A stretch of DNA of 64,000 nt from Pasteurellaceae bacterium Orientalotternb1. GTDB lineage: Bacteria > Pseudomonadota > Gammaproteobacteria > Enterobacterales > Pasteurellaceae. Below are positions 45,633-56,089 of this stretch, one piece after another. Made by a program: the position numbers and the translations under genes. The notes under the pieces are model-generated. The model did not search any database. It had not been told where the DNA came from and saw nothing but the letters and a program-made list of their open reading frames with translations. The number at the start of each line of letters is the position of its first letter. Within the stretch, counting starts at the first letter, position 1. The stretch spans positions 1,214,911 to 1,278,910 of the forward strand of contig CP015028.1 of assembly GCA_011455275.1 (NCBI GenBank), in the 5' to 3' direction.

Positions 45633-45690
45633 ACAAGCGGTCAGATTTGATGAAAGTTTTGCAAATTTCCCCAAAAATCTGACCGCTTGT
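45633..45690. repeat. Inverted uptake-signal pair, aceF-lpdA gap
   Basis: ACAAGCGGTCAGATTT (45633-45648) and AAATCTGACCGCTTGT (45675-45690) form a perfect 16-bp inverted repeat. It may reduce read-through into lpdA, which then has 90 bp of its own leader. Confidence 0.75.
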
Positions 45691-45781
45691 TGATGATTCT
45701 GTGATCTTGTTCTCGTTATTAAATTGTTAAAAGTAGTACAATAAATAACAATTTCCAACGAACCCTATTTCAGAGGTAAAA

Positions 45782-47206
45782 ATGAGCAAAGAAATTAAAA
45801 CCCAAGTGGTTGTACTTGGTGCAGGTCCTGCGGGCTATTCAGCAGCATTCCGCTGTGCAGACTTAGGTTTAGAAACCGTATTAGTTGAGCGTTACTCAAC
45901 CCTTGGTGGTGTGTGCTTGAACGTGGGTTGTATCCCATCTAAAGCATTACTTCACGTGGCAAAAGTGATCGAAGAAGCGAAACACGCAGAGCATAATGGT
46001 ATCACCTTTGGCGAGCCAACCATTGATTTAGATAAAGTACGTGCAGGTAAAGAATCCGTAGTATCTAAATTAACGGGCGGTTTAGCAGGTATGGCGAAAA
46101 TGCGTAAAGTGGCGGTGGTTGAAGGTCAAGCAACTTTTGCTGACTCACACACTTTAGTCGCTCGTGATCGTGATGGTAATCCAACTACGATCAAATTCGA
46201 CAATGCGATCATCGCCGCAGGCTCTCGCCCAATCCAACTGCCATTTATTCCACACGATGACCCACGTGTTTGGGATTCAACCGATGCACTTAAATTAAAA
46301 GAAGTACCGAAAAAATTACTCATTATGGGTGGGGGTATCATCGGTTTAGAAATGGGGACGGTGTATAATGCACTCGGTTCAGAAGTAGAAGTGGTTGAAA
46401 TGTTTGACCAAGTGATCCCAGCAGCGGATAAAGATATTGTTGCGATCTACACCAAACAAGTTGAGAAAAAATTCAAGTTAATGCTTGAAACTAAAGTAAC
46501 TGCCGTTGAGGCGAAAGATGATGGTATCTATGTGTCAATGGAAGGCAAAGCGTGCAACGACACCAAACGTTACGATGCAGTATTAGTTGCAATCGGTCGT
46601 GTGCCAAACGGTAAATTACTCGATGCGGGCAAAGCAGGCGTAGAAGTGGATGAGCGCGGTTTCATTCACGTGGATAAACAAATGCGTACCAACGTGCCAC
46701 ACATTTTCGCTATCGGCGACATTGTCGGTCAGCCAATGTTAGCCCACAAAGGGGTGCACGAAGGTCACGTTGCGGCAGAAGTGATTGCGGGTATGAAACA
46801 TTACTTCGATCCGAAGGTGATCCCATCAATCGCTTACACCGAGCCAGAAGTGGCGTGGGTGGGTAAAACTGAGAAAGAGTGCCGTCAAGAAGGCTTAAAC
46901 TTCGAAGTGGCGAAATTCCCGTGGGCAGCCTCGGGGCGTGCGATTGCGTCTGAATGTGCGGAAGGTATGACCAAATTGATCTTCGATAAAGACACTCACC
47001 GCATTTTAGGTGGTGCCATTGTCGGGACCAACGGCGGCGAATTGTTAGGTGAAATCGGCTTAGCCATCGAAATGGGCTGTGATGCAGAAGACATCGCACT
47101 GACCATTCACGCTCACCCAACTTTACACGAATCTGTTGGCTTAGCGGCAGAAGTGTTTGAAGGTTCGGTAACCGACTTACCAAATCCAAAAGCGAAGAAA
47201 AAATAA
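45782..47206 (+). CDS. lpdA: Dihydrolipoamide dehydrogenase (E3)
   Basis: 474-residue flavoprotein that reoxidises dihydrolipoyl groups of E2. FAD-binding VVVLGAGPAGYSAA, redox-active Cys45 and Cys50 (GGVCLNVGCIPSK), NAD-binding GGGIIGLEMG, and active-site His in HAHPTLHES. Start after CAGAGG. Serves pyruvate and 2-oxoglutarate dehydrogenases. Confidence 0.97.
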   Translation: MSKEIKTQVVVLGAGPAGYSAAFRCADLGLETVLVERYSTLGGVCLNVGCIPSKALLHVAKVIEEAKHAEHNGITFGEPTIDLDKVRAGKESVVSKLTGGLAGMAKMRKVAVVEGQATFADSHTLVARDRDGNPTTIKFDNAIIAAGSRPIQLPFIPHDDPRVWDSTDALKLKEVPKKLLIMGGGIIGLEMGTVYNALGSEVEVVEMFDQVIPAADKDIVAIYTKQVEKKFKLMLETKVTAVEAKDDGIYVSMEGKACNDTKRYDAVLVAIGRVPNGKLLDAGKAGVEVDERGFIHVDKQMRTNVPHIFAIGDIVGQPMLAHKGVHEGHVAAEVIAGMKHYFDPKVIPSIAYTEPEVAWVGKTEKECRQEGLNFEVAKFPWAASGRAIASECAEGMTKLIFDKDTHRILGGAIVGTNGGELLGEIGLAIEMGCDAEDIALTIHAHPTLHESVGLAAEVFEGSVTDLPNPKAKKK

Positions 47207-47228
47207 TTTCTCGCCACCCCAATAGTAA

Positions 47229-47260
47229 AAACCTTCCTTGAAAGAGGAAGGTTTATTTTT
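47229..47260 (+). terminator. Terminator after lpdA
   Basis: AAACCTTCCT (47229-47238), six-base loop, AGGAAGGTTT (47245-47254), then ATTTTTTAA. Confidence 0.85.
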
Positions 47261-47271
47261 TAATAAGCAGA

Positions 47272-47342
47272 ACAAGCGGTCAGATTCTTCGCATTTTTTG
47301 CAAATCGTATTTGCAAAATTTTTATAGGAACTGACCGCTTGT
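47272..47342. repeat. Inverted uptake-signal pair, lpdA-yacL gap
   Basis: ACAAGCGGTCAG (47272-47283) and CTGACCGCTTGT (47331-47342), with two GCAAAT segments between. It serves the convergent lpdA and yacL ends. Confidence 0.7.
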
Positions 47343-47353
47343 CTGTAGCTAAA

Positions 47354-47728
47354 TTAATGTAACGTTTTGATAAACCGTTCGTAAGCCTGTAAAAAAGCTT
47401 CAAAATCTTCTAAGCCGCAAAAAGCGATACTTTCTTCATTATAGAAGTTAAACCCTTCTTCCATTTGTTCGAAGTCATCTGTATCCATATCCAGATTATT
47501 TGCCTTTGCCATCACTTCTTCTGCATTGAGATAGAGTGAGTATTCCCGCCCCTCAAAAATAGCTTCGTAGTTGTTGGAAAGTTTGCATTTCGCAATTTCA
47601 GTGAAAATGTCCTTTAACATTTTCGGTTCTGGTGAAACTTCCGTATTCAGCCAACGGGCAAATGCCTCGTGGTCCATTGAACATTTTGCCACGACACCGT
47701 GCATCGTATGAGTAAATTGGTATTCCAT
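47354..47728 (-). CDS. yacL: UPF0231 family protein YacL
   Basis: AAAGGAGAAC before ATG 47728 gives 124 residues starting [23 protein letters not shown] (edges only: [13 protein letters not shown]), as in E. coli YacL. Conserved [12 protein letters not shown] and [14 protein letters not shown]. Function unknown. E. coli yacL is also near the pdh/lpd region, so the neighbourhood is conserved. Confidence 0.9.
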   Translation of the reverse strand: MEYQFTHTMHGVVAKCSMDHEAFARWLNTEVSPEPKMLKDIFTEIAKCKLSNNYEAIFEGREYSLYLNAEEVMAKANNLDMDTDDFEQMEEGFNFYNEESIAFCGLEDFEAFLQAYERFIKTLH

Positions 47729-47745
47729 AAGTTCTCCTTTTATCG

Positions 47746-47816
47746 ACAAGCGGTCAGATTCTCAAAACGTTTTGCAAATGTGATTTGCAAAAAATGAGGC
47801 TAAAGTGACCGCTTGT
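47746..47816. repeat. Inverted uptake-signal pair, yacL-uvrA gap
   Basis: ACAAGCGGTCAG (47746-47757) and TGACCGCTTGT (47806-47816) just past the uvrA stop; probable uvrA terminator. Confidence 0.65.
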
Positions 47817-47820
47817 TGGG

Positions 47821-50649
47821 TTAGCCTTTCGCCAAAATCGCTTTTAAGAAGCGGGCGGTATGGGAATGTTTGTTTTGGGCGACTTCTTCGGGGCTACCCG
47901 TGGCGATAATTTTTCCGCCTCCAGAACCGCCTTCTGGACCAAGATCGACGATCCAGTCCGCTGTTTTAATCACATCTAAATTGTGTTCGATCACCACAAT
48001 AGTATTGCCTTGATCACGCAAGCGGTGTAGCACGCTGAGAAGCTGTTTGATGTCGGCAAAATGCAAGCCTGTCGTTGGTTCGTCCAAAATATACAGGGTT
48101 TTGCCCGTATCTCGTTTGGATAATTCCGTAGCGAGTTTGACCCGTTGGGCTTCACCGCCCGAAAGAGTGGTCGAAGATTGCCCCAAACGAATATAGGATA
48201 ACCCCACGTCCATTAAGGTTTGTAATTTGCGGGCGATCATCGGTACCGCATCGAAAAATTCTCGGGCTTCTTCCACCGTCATTTCTAACACTTGGTGAAT
48301 GGTTTTGCCTTTATAGCGGATTTCCAAAGTTTCACGATTGTAGCGTTTGCCTTTACAATGATCACAAGGCACATATACATCGGGCAAAAAGTGCATTTCG
48401 ACTTTGATCACGCCATCGCCTTGGCATGCTTCGCAACGCCCGCCTCGCACGTTAAAGCTGAAACGCCCCACGTTATAACCTCTTGCCCGAGCTTCTTGCG
48501 TGCCTGCAAACAGTTCACGAATGGGAGTGAATAACCCTGTATAAGTTGCTGGATTGGAGCGTGGTGTGCGTCCAATTGGGCTTTGGTTGATGTCAATCAC
48601 TTTGTCAAAATGGGCTAAACCGTCAATACTTTTGTATGGTGCCACATCGCTGTTTTCTGCCCGATTTAACGCATTTTGAGCCAGCGGGAAGAGCGTGTCG
48701 TTGATTAAAGTCGATTTGCCAGAGCCAGAAACGCCCGTAATACAAGTAAACAAGCCGACAGGAATTTCTAGATCGACATTTTTCAAATTGTTACCGCTTG
48801 CCCCGAAAAGCTTGAGAGATTTAGCAGGATCACGCACAGTGCGGTTTTGCGGGATCGCAATTTTTTCCCGTCCTGATAGGAATTTGCCCGTGATCGAATT
48901 TTCGCTCTGCATAATCTGCTTAGCGGTGCCTTGCGCAATCACGTTTCCGCCGTGTACGCCCGCTCCTGGACCAATATCGACAATATGATCAGCCGCTAAA
49001 ATTGCATCTTCATCGTGTTCGACCACAATCACCGTATTGCCAAGATTGCGTAAGTGAATAAGTGTGTTGAGCAAGCGTTCGTTATCTCTCTGATGTAAAC
49101 CAATCGAAGGCTCGTCCAACACATACATTACTCCCACTAAGCCCGCACCAATTTGGCTGGCGAGACGGATACGTTGTGCTTCACCGCCCGACAAGGTTTC
49201 GGCGGAACGAGAAAGAGAGAGATAATTCAAACCGACATTGACTAAAAACTGCAGGCGCTCACGAATTTCTTTCAAGATTTTCTCTGCGATTTTCGCTCGT
49301 TGCCCTACAAGTTGTAAGGTTTCAAAGAACAGCAATGCTTCGCCGATGCTTTTTTCCGACACTTCGGGCAAATTGGTTTTGTCGATAAACACATAGCGAG
49401 CTTCTTTGCGTAAACGTGAGCCGTTGCAATCGGTACAAGCTCGATTGTTGATGTATTTCGCCAGTTCTTCCCGCACTGAATTGGACTCGGTTTCTTTATA
49501 GCGGCGAGCCATATTATTCAGCACGCCTTCAAAAGTGTGCGTGCGTTTGACACTGTCGCCTCGATCGTTCACATAAACAAATTCGATCTCGTCCTTTGAA
49601 CCATTTAGCACGATGTTTTGGATTTTTTTCGGCAGCGCTTTAAACGGTGTTTCAATGTCAAAATCGTAGTGTTTTGCGACCGATTTTAATAAACCAAAGT
49701 AGTAGAAACTGCGTTTGTCCCAGCCTTTAATTGCTCCGTTGGCAAGAGAAATATCTGGATTTTGCACTACTTTGCGTTCATCAAAATATTGTTGAACCCC
49801 CAAACCATCACAAGTAGGGCAAGCTCCCGCAGGATTGTTGAATGAGAACAAACGCGGTTCTAGTTCGGTTAAAGAATAACCACATTGAGAACAGGCAAAA
49901 CTCGATGAAAAGACCAATTCTTCGGCAGTTGGATCGTCCATATCGGCGATAATTGCGGTGGAACCAGAGAGTTCCAACGCCGTTTCAAAGGACTCCGCTA
50001 AACGAGTCGTAATATCTGGACGTACTTTAAAGCGGTCAATGACTACTTCAATCGTATGTTTTTTCTGTAATTCTAATTTGGGTGGATCGGATAAATCACA
50101 AATTTCGCCGTCAATGCGTGCTCGAATGTAGCCGTTAGCGGTTAAATTCTCGAGCAGTTTTACGTGTTCCCCTTTGCGGTCTTTCACCACAGGGGCAAGT
50201 AACATCAATCGCTTGCCTTCAGGCTCTTCCAATACCCGATCGACCATTTGTGAAATGGTTTGAGCAGCTAATGGCGTGTCGTGATCAGGGCAGCGAGGCT
50301 CACCAACCCGAGCGAACAATAACCGCAAGTAATCGTGAATTTCTGTGACCGTACCGACCGTAGAACGTGGGTTGTGAGAAGTGGATTTTTGCTCAATCGA
50401 AATCGCTGGTGAAAGCCCTTCAATATGATCAACATCTGGCTTTTCCATAAGTGATAAAAACTGGCGAGCGTAAGCCGAAAGTGACTCTACATAACGCCGT
50501 TGTCCTTCAGCGTATAAAGTATCAAATGCCAAAGACGATTTGCCCGAGCCAGACAAGCCCGTAATTACAATAAATTTATCGCGTGGTAAGGTTAAATTGA
50601 TATTTTTCAGATTATGGGTTCTCGCCCCACGAATATCGATGTGTTGCAT
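47821..50649 (-). CDS. uvrA: Excinuclease ABC subunit A
   Basis: Damage-recognition ATPase of nucleotide excision repair. 942 residues: two ABC modules with Walker [15 protein letters not shown] and [13 protein letters not shown], signatures [12 protein letters not shown] and [12 protein letters not shown], and Cys4 zinc modules ([10 protein letters not shown]...[14 protein letters not shown]...CDHCKGKRY). Divergent from ssb with a shared LexA box. Confidence 0.98.
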   Translation of the reverse strand: MQHIDIRGARTHNLKNINLTLPRDKFIVITGLSGSGKSSLAFDTLYAEGQRRYVESLSAYARQFLSLMEKPDVDHIEGLSPAISIEQKSTSHNPRSTVGTVTEIHDYLRLLFARVGEPRCPDHDTPLAAQTISQMVDRVLEEPEGKRLMLLAPVVKDRKGEHVKLLENLTANGYIRARIDGEICDLSDPPKLELQKKHTIEVVIDRFKVRPDITTRLAESFETALELSGSTAIIADMDDPTAEELVFSSSFACSQCGYSLTELEPRLFSFNNPAGACPTCDGLGVQQYFDERKVVQNPDISLANGAIKGWDKRSFYYFGLLKSVAKHYDFDIETPFKALPKKIQNIVLNGSKDEIEFVYVNDRGDSVKRTHTFEGVLNNMARRYKETESNSVREELAKYINNRACTDCNGSRLRKEARYVFIDKTNLPEVSEKSIGEALLFFETLQLVGQRAKIAEKILKEIRERLQFLVNVGLNYLSLSRSAETLSGGEAQRIRLASQIGAGLVGVMYVLDEPSIGLHQRDNERLLNTLIHLRNLGNTVIVVEHDEDAILAADHIVDIGPGAGVHGGNVIAQGTAKQIMQSENSITGKFLSGREKIAIPQNRTVRDPAKSLKLFGASGNNLKNVDLEIPVGLFTCITGVSGSGKSTLINDTLFPLAQNALNRAENSDVAPYKSIDGLAHFDKVIDINQSPIGRTPRSNPATYTGLFTPIRELFAGTQEARARGYNVGRFSFNVRGGRCEACQGDGVIKVEMHFLPDVYVPCDHCKGKRYNRETLEIRYKGKTIHQVLEMTVEEAREFFDAVPMIARKLQTLMDVGLSYIRLGQSSTTLSGGEAQRVKLATELSKRDTGKTLYILDEPTTGLHFADIKQLLSVLHRLRDQGNTIVVIEHNLDVIKTADWIVDLGPEGGSGGGKIIATGSPEEVAQNKHSHTARFLKAILAKG

Positions 50650-50712
50650 AAATGCCTTTTAGTAAATAAATCTTTTTTAAATTCTCGATCATTATCGCAT
50701 AATTTGAAATAA

Positions 50713-50728
50713 CTGTACAAAATATCAG
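50713..50728. promoter_or_regulatory. LexA box in the uvrA-ssb intergenic region
   Basis: CTGT-ACAAAATA-TCAG, one mismatch from CTGT-N8-ACAG, with outer AA/TT. The uvrA-ssb gap carries an SOS box in E. coli as well. Confidence 0.7.
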
Positions 50729-50807
50729 TTTTAAATAGTGATTTTTTTTTTCAAATCAGGCAAAATAGCCGAAATTTTTTAAACCTATTTTTTAATGAGA
50801 GGATTTT

Positions 50808-51347
50808 ATGGCAGGTGTAAATAAAGTAATTATTGTTGGACGTTTAGGTAACGATCCTGAAATGCGTACAATGCCAAATGGCGATGCTGTCGCGAACATC
50901 AGTGTGGCAACTAGCGAAGTGTGGAACGATAAACAAACGGGCGAACGCCGTGAAGTGACAGAATGGCATCGTATCGTATTATTCCGCCGTAATGCCGAAG
51001 TCGCAGGACAATATTTGCGTAAAGGTTCACAAGTTTATGTCGAAGGCAAACTTAAAACTCGCAAATGGCAAGATCAAAACGGACAAGATCGCTACACCAC
51101 TGAAATTCAGGCAGATTCTTTAACCATGCTTGGCGGACGTAACGATAACGAAGGCGGATTTGGAGGAAATCAAGGTGGTTGGAACCAAGCTCCACAGCAA
51201 CAAAACTATAATCAGGGTGGCTACGATAACAATTATTCCCAAACGGGTGGTAATAACAATGCTCCAGCCGCTCCGAAAGCTGCTGCAAAACCAGCCCTAC
51301 AAGTTGAACCACCAATGAACGATTTTGATGATGATATTCCGTTCTAA
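50808..51347 (+). CDS. ssb: Single-stranded DNA-binding protein
   Basis: 179 residues: OB-fold at about 1-110 ([32 protein letters not shown]), a Gly/Gln/Asn-rich linker, and the acidic C-terminal tip DFDDDIPF that binds partner proteins. GAGAGGA precedes the ATG. Confidence 0.98.
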   Translation: MAGVNKVIIVGRLGNDPEMRTMPNGDAVANISVATSEVWNDKQTGERREVTEWHRIVLFRRNAEVAGQYLRKGSQVYVEGKLKTRKWQDQNGQDRYTTEIQADSLTMLGGRNDNEGGFGGNQGGWNQAPQQQNYNQGGYDNNYSQTGGNNNAPAAPKAAAKPALQVEPPMNDFDDDIPF

Positions 51348-51382
51348 AAATTCATTATGAATTTTTTACGGATTACTATGAA

Positions 51383-51422
51383 AAAAAAGAAGAGCCTTTG
51401 ATGATAGTAGCTCTTCTTTTTT
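51383..51422 (+). terminator. Terminator after ssb
   Basis: AAAAAAGAAGAGC (51383-51395) pairs with GCTCTTCTTTTTT (51410-51422). Confidence 0.85.
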
Positions 51423-51481
51423 GTTATGTTTCTCTCTATATTGAATTACTTCACTCTTAGATTTTCTTCTTAGGATCAACA

Positions 51482-53416
51482 ATGAAAAAGAACTTAATCA
51501 CAACATCACTTTTACTTGGCTTACCTAGTTTCGTTCTTGCACAAACAACTGCTGAACTTCAACCGATCAACGTCTATTCCGCCTATGCTACTCCAGTCAA
51601 TCAAGACAAAACCGCATCATCTGTTACCGTGCTGACTGAAAAAGATTTCGCACAGCGTAATGCGACTTATGTCAGCGATGTTTTAAAAACCGTACCAGGT
51701 GTGGCGATGAACTCATCGGGTGGGCGAGGTACTTTGACGAATTTATATATTCGTGGTGCGGAGCCAAATCAGTCTGTTGTCGTGATTGATGGGGTAAAAG
51801 TAAACCCTATTTCGGGAAATGGTTTTGACTTTGGTGGATTAACACTTAGCAATATCGAACGTATTGAAGTATTGCGTGGTGAACAATCTGCACTTTGGGG
51901 CAGCGACGCAATGGGCGGGGTGGTTTATATCACCACTAAAAGCGGCTTATATAAAGATAAACCTTTCAATGTAGATATTGATTTAGGAACAGGTTCTCAC
52001 GGTACTTATGATGCTTCGGCGACAGTGTCTGGCTATAACAGCGGCTTCTATTACGCCTTACACGGCGATAGCCACCGCACTCGTGGTATTTCAGCATTAA
52101 ACTCAAATAAATTCCACTACACTTCAATATCAGGCACGCCATTTACGACAGGTGGTGCAGTTGAGAAGGACAAATTCCATCGTGATAATGTATCAGTACA
52201 TTTAGGTTATGATGATGATAATAAAGGAGTTGAAGTTTTAGCCAAACACGCTTCTCAAACAGGGCATTATGATAATAGCTATAATGAAACAGCATTTGAT
52301 GATTATTATCGCACTCGTGAAAATCTTGTGAAATTAAGCGGATACTTTGGTAGTGATCAAGATTTATTAAAACATAAAGTGAATATTAGCCAATTCAATG
52401 CAAAAACGAAGAATACCGAATTTAATGCCTATTCTTCAGCTGCTGATAAAATTGATCGCCGTACAAATGATTCAGAAAAATTGAATGCAAACTATCAGCT
52501 AGATATCAATTTTGATCGTGAAGGTTCCATCACTCAAGCTGTGAGTTTATTATCAGAATATCAAAAAGCGAAATATGAAGGAGATGAATATCTCAATCAG
52601 AAAAAGAAATTTACTGATAAAAGTCTTGCGATGGAATATCGTTTATTTAGCGAGCAAGATCACTCTCTTTCTGTAAGTGGACGCTATTTAGATAATTCCC
52701 TTTATGGTGATGAATTAACAGGACGTATTGCAGGATCTTACCGTTTGTCACCGAATTTCAAGGCTCACACAAGCTTTGGAACAGCAGTACAAACGCCAAC
52801 AGTGTCAGAATATTTTGGCTATGCTCCTTGGACTGCCCCGAATTTTGACTTAAAACCAGAAAAAAGTCGCGGTGGTGATGTGGGGTTATTAATCGAATCC
52901 ACAGACAAAGCACATAGTGTGGATTTGACTTATTTTGCACGTAATGTGAAAGATTTGATTATATCTGGATATAATTCATCCATTTTTAAATATCAAAATA
53001 ATAATGTGGAAGGTACAAGCCAAATTCGCGGTGTGGAAATCGCCTACAACGGCAAATTAACCCAAGATTTAACCGCTTACGCTAACTATACCTTTACTCG
53101 TGCGAAAGATAGCAAAGGTATTGAATTAGTTCGCCGTCCAAAACATACGGCAAATGTGGGTTTGGGGTACCAAGTGACTCAACAGTTAGGGGCGAATCTC
53201 GGTATTTCTTATGTCGGTAAACGTATTGACACTTACCCTCATCGTACCAAAATGTCTTCGTACACGTTGGTGAATACAGGGGTCAATTATCAGCTCAACA
53301 AAAATGTAAATCTATATGCGAATTTGAACAACGTGTTCAACAAAAAATATGAAAATGTGCTTGGCTACGGTCAAGACGGTCGCAATGTTTACGTTGGTGT
53401 AAAAGGTTCGTTCTAA
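51482..53416 (+). CDS. btuB: TonB-dependent outer-membrane receptor, BtuB-like
   Basis: 644-residue precursor with signal peptide ending VLAQ, a TonB-box-like ELQPINVYSA, plug domain (SVTVLTEKDFAQRNATYVSD, NLYIRGAEPNQSVVVIDGVK split here as NLYIRGAEPNQ and VVVIDGVKVN) and beta-barrel ending in Phe (YVGVKGSF). The vitamin B12 receptor family fits best, and binding-protein/permease/ATPase genes follow. I saw no cobalamin riboswitch in the 134-bp upstream gap, so cobalamin is probable but unproven as ligand. Confidence 0.82.
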   Translation: MKKNLITTSLLLGLPSFVLAQTTAELQPINVYSAYATPVNQDKTASSVTVLTEKDFAQRNATYVSDVLKTVPGVAMNSSGGRGTLTNLYIRGAEPNQSVVVIDGVKVNPISGNGFDFGGLTLSNIERIEVLRGEQSALWGSDAMGGVVYITTKSGLYKDKPFNVDIDLGTGSHGTYDASATVSGYNSGFYYALHGDSHRTRGISALNSNKFHYTSISGTPFTTGGAVEKDKFHRDNVSVHLGYDDDNKGVEVLAKHASQTGHYDNSYNETAFDDYYRTRENLVKLSGYFGSDQDLLKHKVNISQFNAKTKNTEFNAYSSAADKIDRRTNDSEKLNANYQLDINFDREGSITQAVSLLSEYQKAKYEGDEYLNQKKKFTDKSLAMEYRLFSEQDHSLSVSGRYLDNSLYGDELTGRIAGSYRLSPNFKAHTSFGTAVQTPTVSEYFGYAPWTAPNFDLKPEKSRGGDVGLLIESTDKAHSVDLTYFARNVKDLIISGYNSSIFKYQNNNVEGTSQIRGVEIAYNGKLTQDLTAYANYTFTRAKDSKGIELVRRPKHTANVGLGYQVTQQLGANLGISYVGKRIDTYPHRTKMSSYTLVNTGVNYQLNKNVNLYANLNNVFNKKYENVLGYGQDGRNVYVGVKGSF

Positions 53417-53423
53417 TCCTATC

Positions 53424-53445
53424 GGGCGTGGCGACACGCCCTTTT
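53424..53445 (+). terminator. Terminator between the receptor and binding-protein genes
   Basis: GGGCGTG (53424-53430), loop GCGA, CACGCCC (53435-53441), TTTT. It ends four bases before the next ATG, so it would set the ratio of receptor to ABC genes and may mask their start. Confidence 0.8.
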
Positions 53446-53448
53446 GTT

Positions 53449-54237
53449 ATGCGTAAAATTCTCCAACTGTGCATCGCAGTTTTGCTTTCAAGCGGCATGG
53501 CTTACGCTGAAACAGTGCAATTTGTTTCGCTCAATTTGTGCAGCGACCGATTGCTGATCGCTCTCGCTCGCCCTGAACAAATTGCGGCACAGTCTCCTTA
53601 TTCCAAAAATCCGCTGATGATGTTGGATAAAATCAATACGGATAACCCTACGGTTGAGCCACAGCTTCATCAGCTGTTGCCCTATTTAGACAAAACGGTG
53701 CTGATCAATCCGCTTTTTTATCCGCAGTTGGTAGAAAAATTGCAGCAACTGGGCGTGAAAGTCGTGCCGATTAGCGAACCGCAAACGCCAGAAGAACTGT
53801 TTGCTTTGATAACGCTACTTGGCAAGCTGACAGGCAATGAAAGCCAAGCCAAGCAGTTGATTTATGAGTTAAATTTGCAAAATTTTTCGCTAAACCGATC
53901 GCTTGTAGAAACCCTGATGTTGTCCGACACAGGCGTATTGGATGGTAATAGCCCGCCTTACCGTACCTTATTGCAATTAGCAGGGCTTGAACCGATGAAA
54001 AACACGCTCACACCGCAGAATTTTTCCCTCGAAAAACTGCTGCTGATCCAACCCAATCAGCTTGTGATGATCAGCGATAAGCAAGGCTATAATGAACAGG
54101 CGGAATTGCTACGCCACCCGATTTTGCAAAAAATCTTCCAAAACCGACCGCTTGTTCAGCTTCCATTAAAGTACAGTTACTGCTTCGACCACGGGCTATG
54201 GCAAGGGGCGGAGAAAATCCGACAACAGATAAAATGA
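53449..54237 (+). CDS. btuF: Periplasmic B12/iron-siderophore-type binding protein, BtuF-like
   Basis: 262 residues from ATG 53449 with signal peptide (ILQLCIAVLLSSGMAYA). Class III substrate-binding fold: VSLNLCSDRLLIALARPEQI, a helical backbone and VKVVPISEPQTPEELFALIT. The start lacks a clear ribosome binding site because a terminator stem ends just before it. Last four bases overlap btuC (ATGA). Confidence 0.8.
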   Translation: MRKILQLCIAVLLSSGMAYAETVQFVSLNLCSDRLLIALARPEQIAAQSPYSKNPLMMLDKINTDNPTVEPQLHQLLPYLDKTVLINPLFYPQLVEKLQQLGVKVVPISEPQTPEELFALITLLGKLTGNESQAKQLIYELNLQNFSLNRSLVETLMLSDTGVLDGNSPPYRTLLQLAGLEPMKNTLTPQNFSLEKLLLIQPNQLVMISDKQGYNEQAELLRHPILQKIFQNRPLVQLPLKYSYCFDHGLWQGAEKIRQQIK

Positions 54238-55211
54238 AGAAAATCAATCGATTAAATCTGATCTTGGCCGCAATATTGGTTACCTTAATCGCCCTTGCGT
54301 GCAGCTACCAACTCGGCGACTTTTCTGCTCTTCGCAATGCGGACGGGGTGCTGACGGATATGCGTTCTTTGGTGTTGATGGATATTCGCCTGCCGCGTTT
54401 GCTGCTGGCGGTGTTAACGGGGGCGAGTTTGGCATTGGCGGGCAATGTGATGCAGGGAGTGTTTCAAAATCCGCTGGCAAGCCCAGGGTTGCTAGGGGCT
54501 GCGAACGGGGCGACAACGGCGAGCGTATTTATTTTGTACTATTTTTCCGTGCCGTTTTCGCTGCTACTGTTTGGCGGTGTGGTAGGGGCGTTGGCGAGCT
54601 TTTTGTTGGTGTATCGGATTGCCAAAAATTATGGTGGCACGATGCTGATTTTAGCTGGCGTAGCGGTCAATATGTTGCTAGGTTCAGCGATTGCGTTACT
54701 GCTTTCCAATGCACAAAGCCCTTGGGCGTTGGCAGAACTTTACCGCTGGCTGCAAGGATCGCTAGTGTGGGCAAAATTTGATAACTTATTGATTTCCTTG
54801 CCGATTGTGCTGCTTGGTATATTCTGCATTTACCGACAACGGCGTTATGTGGATCTGCTTACCTTTGGTGAAGAAACTGCCAGCACAATGGGCATTGAGC
54901 CGAAACGCAGCTTTTTTATCACTACCTTGGGTGTAGCGTTGTTGGTGGGCGCAACCATTCCGCAGACGGGCACTATCGGCTTTATAGGCCTAATTGCACC
55001 GCACTTTGCCCGTATTTTACTGAAAAAACGCCCGTCGCAACTCTATCTCACTAGCAGTTTGATCGGAGCGTTGTTGTTGCTGATTGCCGATCTCGCCATT
55101 CAATATCTGTCGTTTTTCTCGCATATTTATATTGGCACACTAACGGCGATTATTGGGGCTCCCGTGTTGATTTGGATTTTGCTCACACAGCAACGGAGGC
55201 TTTATGATTAG
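54234..55211 (+). CDS. btuC: FecCD-family ABC permease, BtuC-like
   Basis: 325 residues from ATG 54234. About ten hydrophobic helices, LPRLLLAVLTGASLALAGNV, GVFQNPLASPGLLG, and the cytoplasmic coupling segment GFIGLIAPHFARIL are family signatures. Overlaps btuF by four and btuD by eight bases. GC is visibly higher than in neighbours. Confidence 0.88.
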   Translation: MKKINRLNLILAAILVTLIALACSYQLGDFSALRNADGVLTDMRSLVLMDIRLPRLLLAVLTGASLALAGNVMQGVFQNPLASPGLLGAANGATTASVFILYYFSVPFSLLLFGGVVGALASFLLVYRIAKNYGGTMLILAGVAVNMLLGSAIALLLSNAQSPWALAELYRWLQGSLVWAKFDNLLISLPIVLLGIFCIYRQRRYVDLLTFGEETASTMGIEPKRSFFITTLGVALLVGATIPQTGTIGFIGLIAPHFARILLKKRPSQLYLTSSLIGALLLLIADLAIQYLSFFSHIYIGTLTAIIGAPVLIWILLTQQRRLYD

Positions 55212-55941
55212 TATCGAAAATTTGCGTTTATCCTACGGCTTGAAAAACATCAGCTGCCAGATTCCACAGGGCAAGCTGGTGGGGATTATGGGGGCGAACG
55301 GTGCGGGAAAGTCGACTTTACTCAAAGCGATAGCTGGGATTTTGCCCACAACAAGCGGTCAGATCTGGCTAGAAAATTGCAAATTGAGCCAGCTTTCGCC
55401 TGCGGAAAAAAGCCAAAAACTCGCCTATCTTGCCCAAAGTACCGCAATTCATTGGGATTTAATTACCTATGATGTGATCGCTCTCGGCTTACCGCAACCG
55501 TTGCCAAGCCACCAAGAGCAGCAAAAAGTGGCGGCGGTTTCAGATAAGTTTTCCATTTCGCACTTGCTCGATAAACCGTTCCAACAGCTTTCAGGCGGCG
55601 AGAAAACACGGGTACAGCTTGCTCGTTGTTTCATTAAACAAACTCCGATTTTACTTGCCGATGAACCGATTGCCTCTCTCGATCCTTACTACCAAATCGA
55701 TATTATGGAACAGATCAAATCTCTCACTCCCAAGCAAACCTGTGTGGTCGTCATTCATCATTTATCTTTAGCATATCGTTTTTGCGATGAGATAATTTTG
55801 CTAAAAGCAGGTGAAATCATCGCAAGTGGGGAAACACAAAAGGTTTTGACAAAGCGAAATCTTGCAGATGGATTTGGGGTTCAGGTAGAAATTGATGAAA
55901 GTAAACGTGATATTTTTTCGATTGAAAAACGAGCCAGTTAG
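55204..55941 (+). CDS. btuD: ABC transporter ATPase, BtuD/FecE-like
   Basis: 245 residues. Walker A GANGAGKSTLL, signature LSGGEKTRVQLARC, Walker B PILLADEP, switch His in VIHHLS. An uptake signal is translated in frame as TTSGQIW near residue 50. The final few codons run into an IS remnant, so the native C-terminus may have been altered. Confidence 0.9.
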   Translation: MISIENLRLSYGLKNISCQIPQGKLVGIMGANGAGKSTLLKAIAGILPTTSGQIWLENCKLSQLSPAEKSQKLAYLAQSTAIHWDLITYDVIALGLPQPLPSHQEQQKVAAVSDKFSISHLLDKPFQQLSGGEKTRVQLARCFIKQTPILLADEPIASLDPYYQIDIMEQIKSLTPKQTCVVVIHHLSLAYRFCDEIILLKAGEIIASGETQKVLTKRNLADGFGVQVEIDESKRDIFSIEKRAS

Positions 55942-56070
55942 CGACCAATTCTTACCATTTCGAAGATAAAATTCGATGATTTGTTGTTTGACAGATTTGT
56001 TGGATTTAGTCATAAAAAATCTGCACCTTAGTCTGTTGGAAGTTCATTCTAACTTTTGGGGTGCAGATCA
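55936..56070 (-). mobile_element. End fragment of the same IS3-family element
   Basis: The right end (56051-56070) matches the IS terminal repeat at 27695. On the minus strand from 56013 it encodes MTKSNKSVKQQIIEFYLRNG, the transposase OrfA N-terminus that is deleted from the 27.7-kb copy, then breaks off after NWSLT. It abuts the btuD stop. Confidence 0.75.
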
Positions 56071-56089
56071 TACAGAAGGTGGTTTAAAC

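Noticed and set aside
51348-51481. Cobalamin riboswitch before btuB
   Set aside because: The gap is 134 bp, mostly a terminator and A/T-rich sequence, too short for the riboswitch and lacking its B12-box text.
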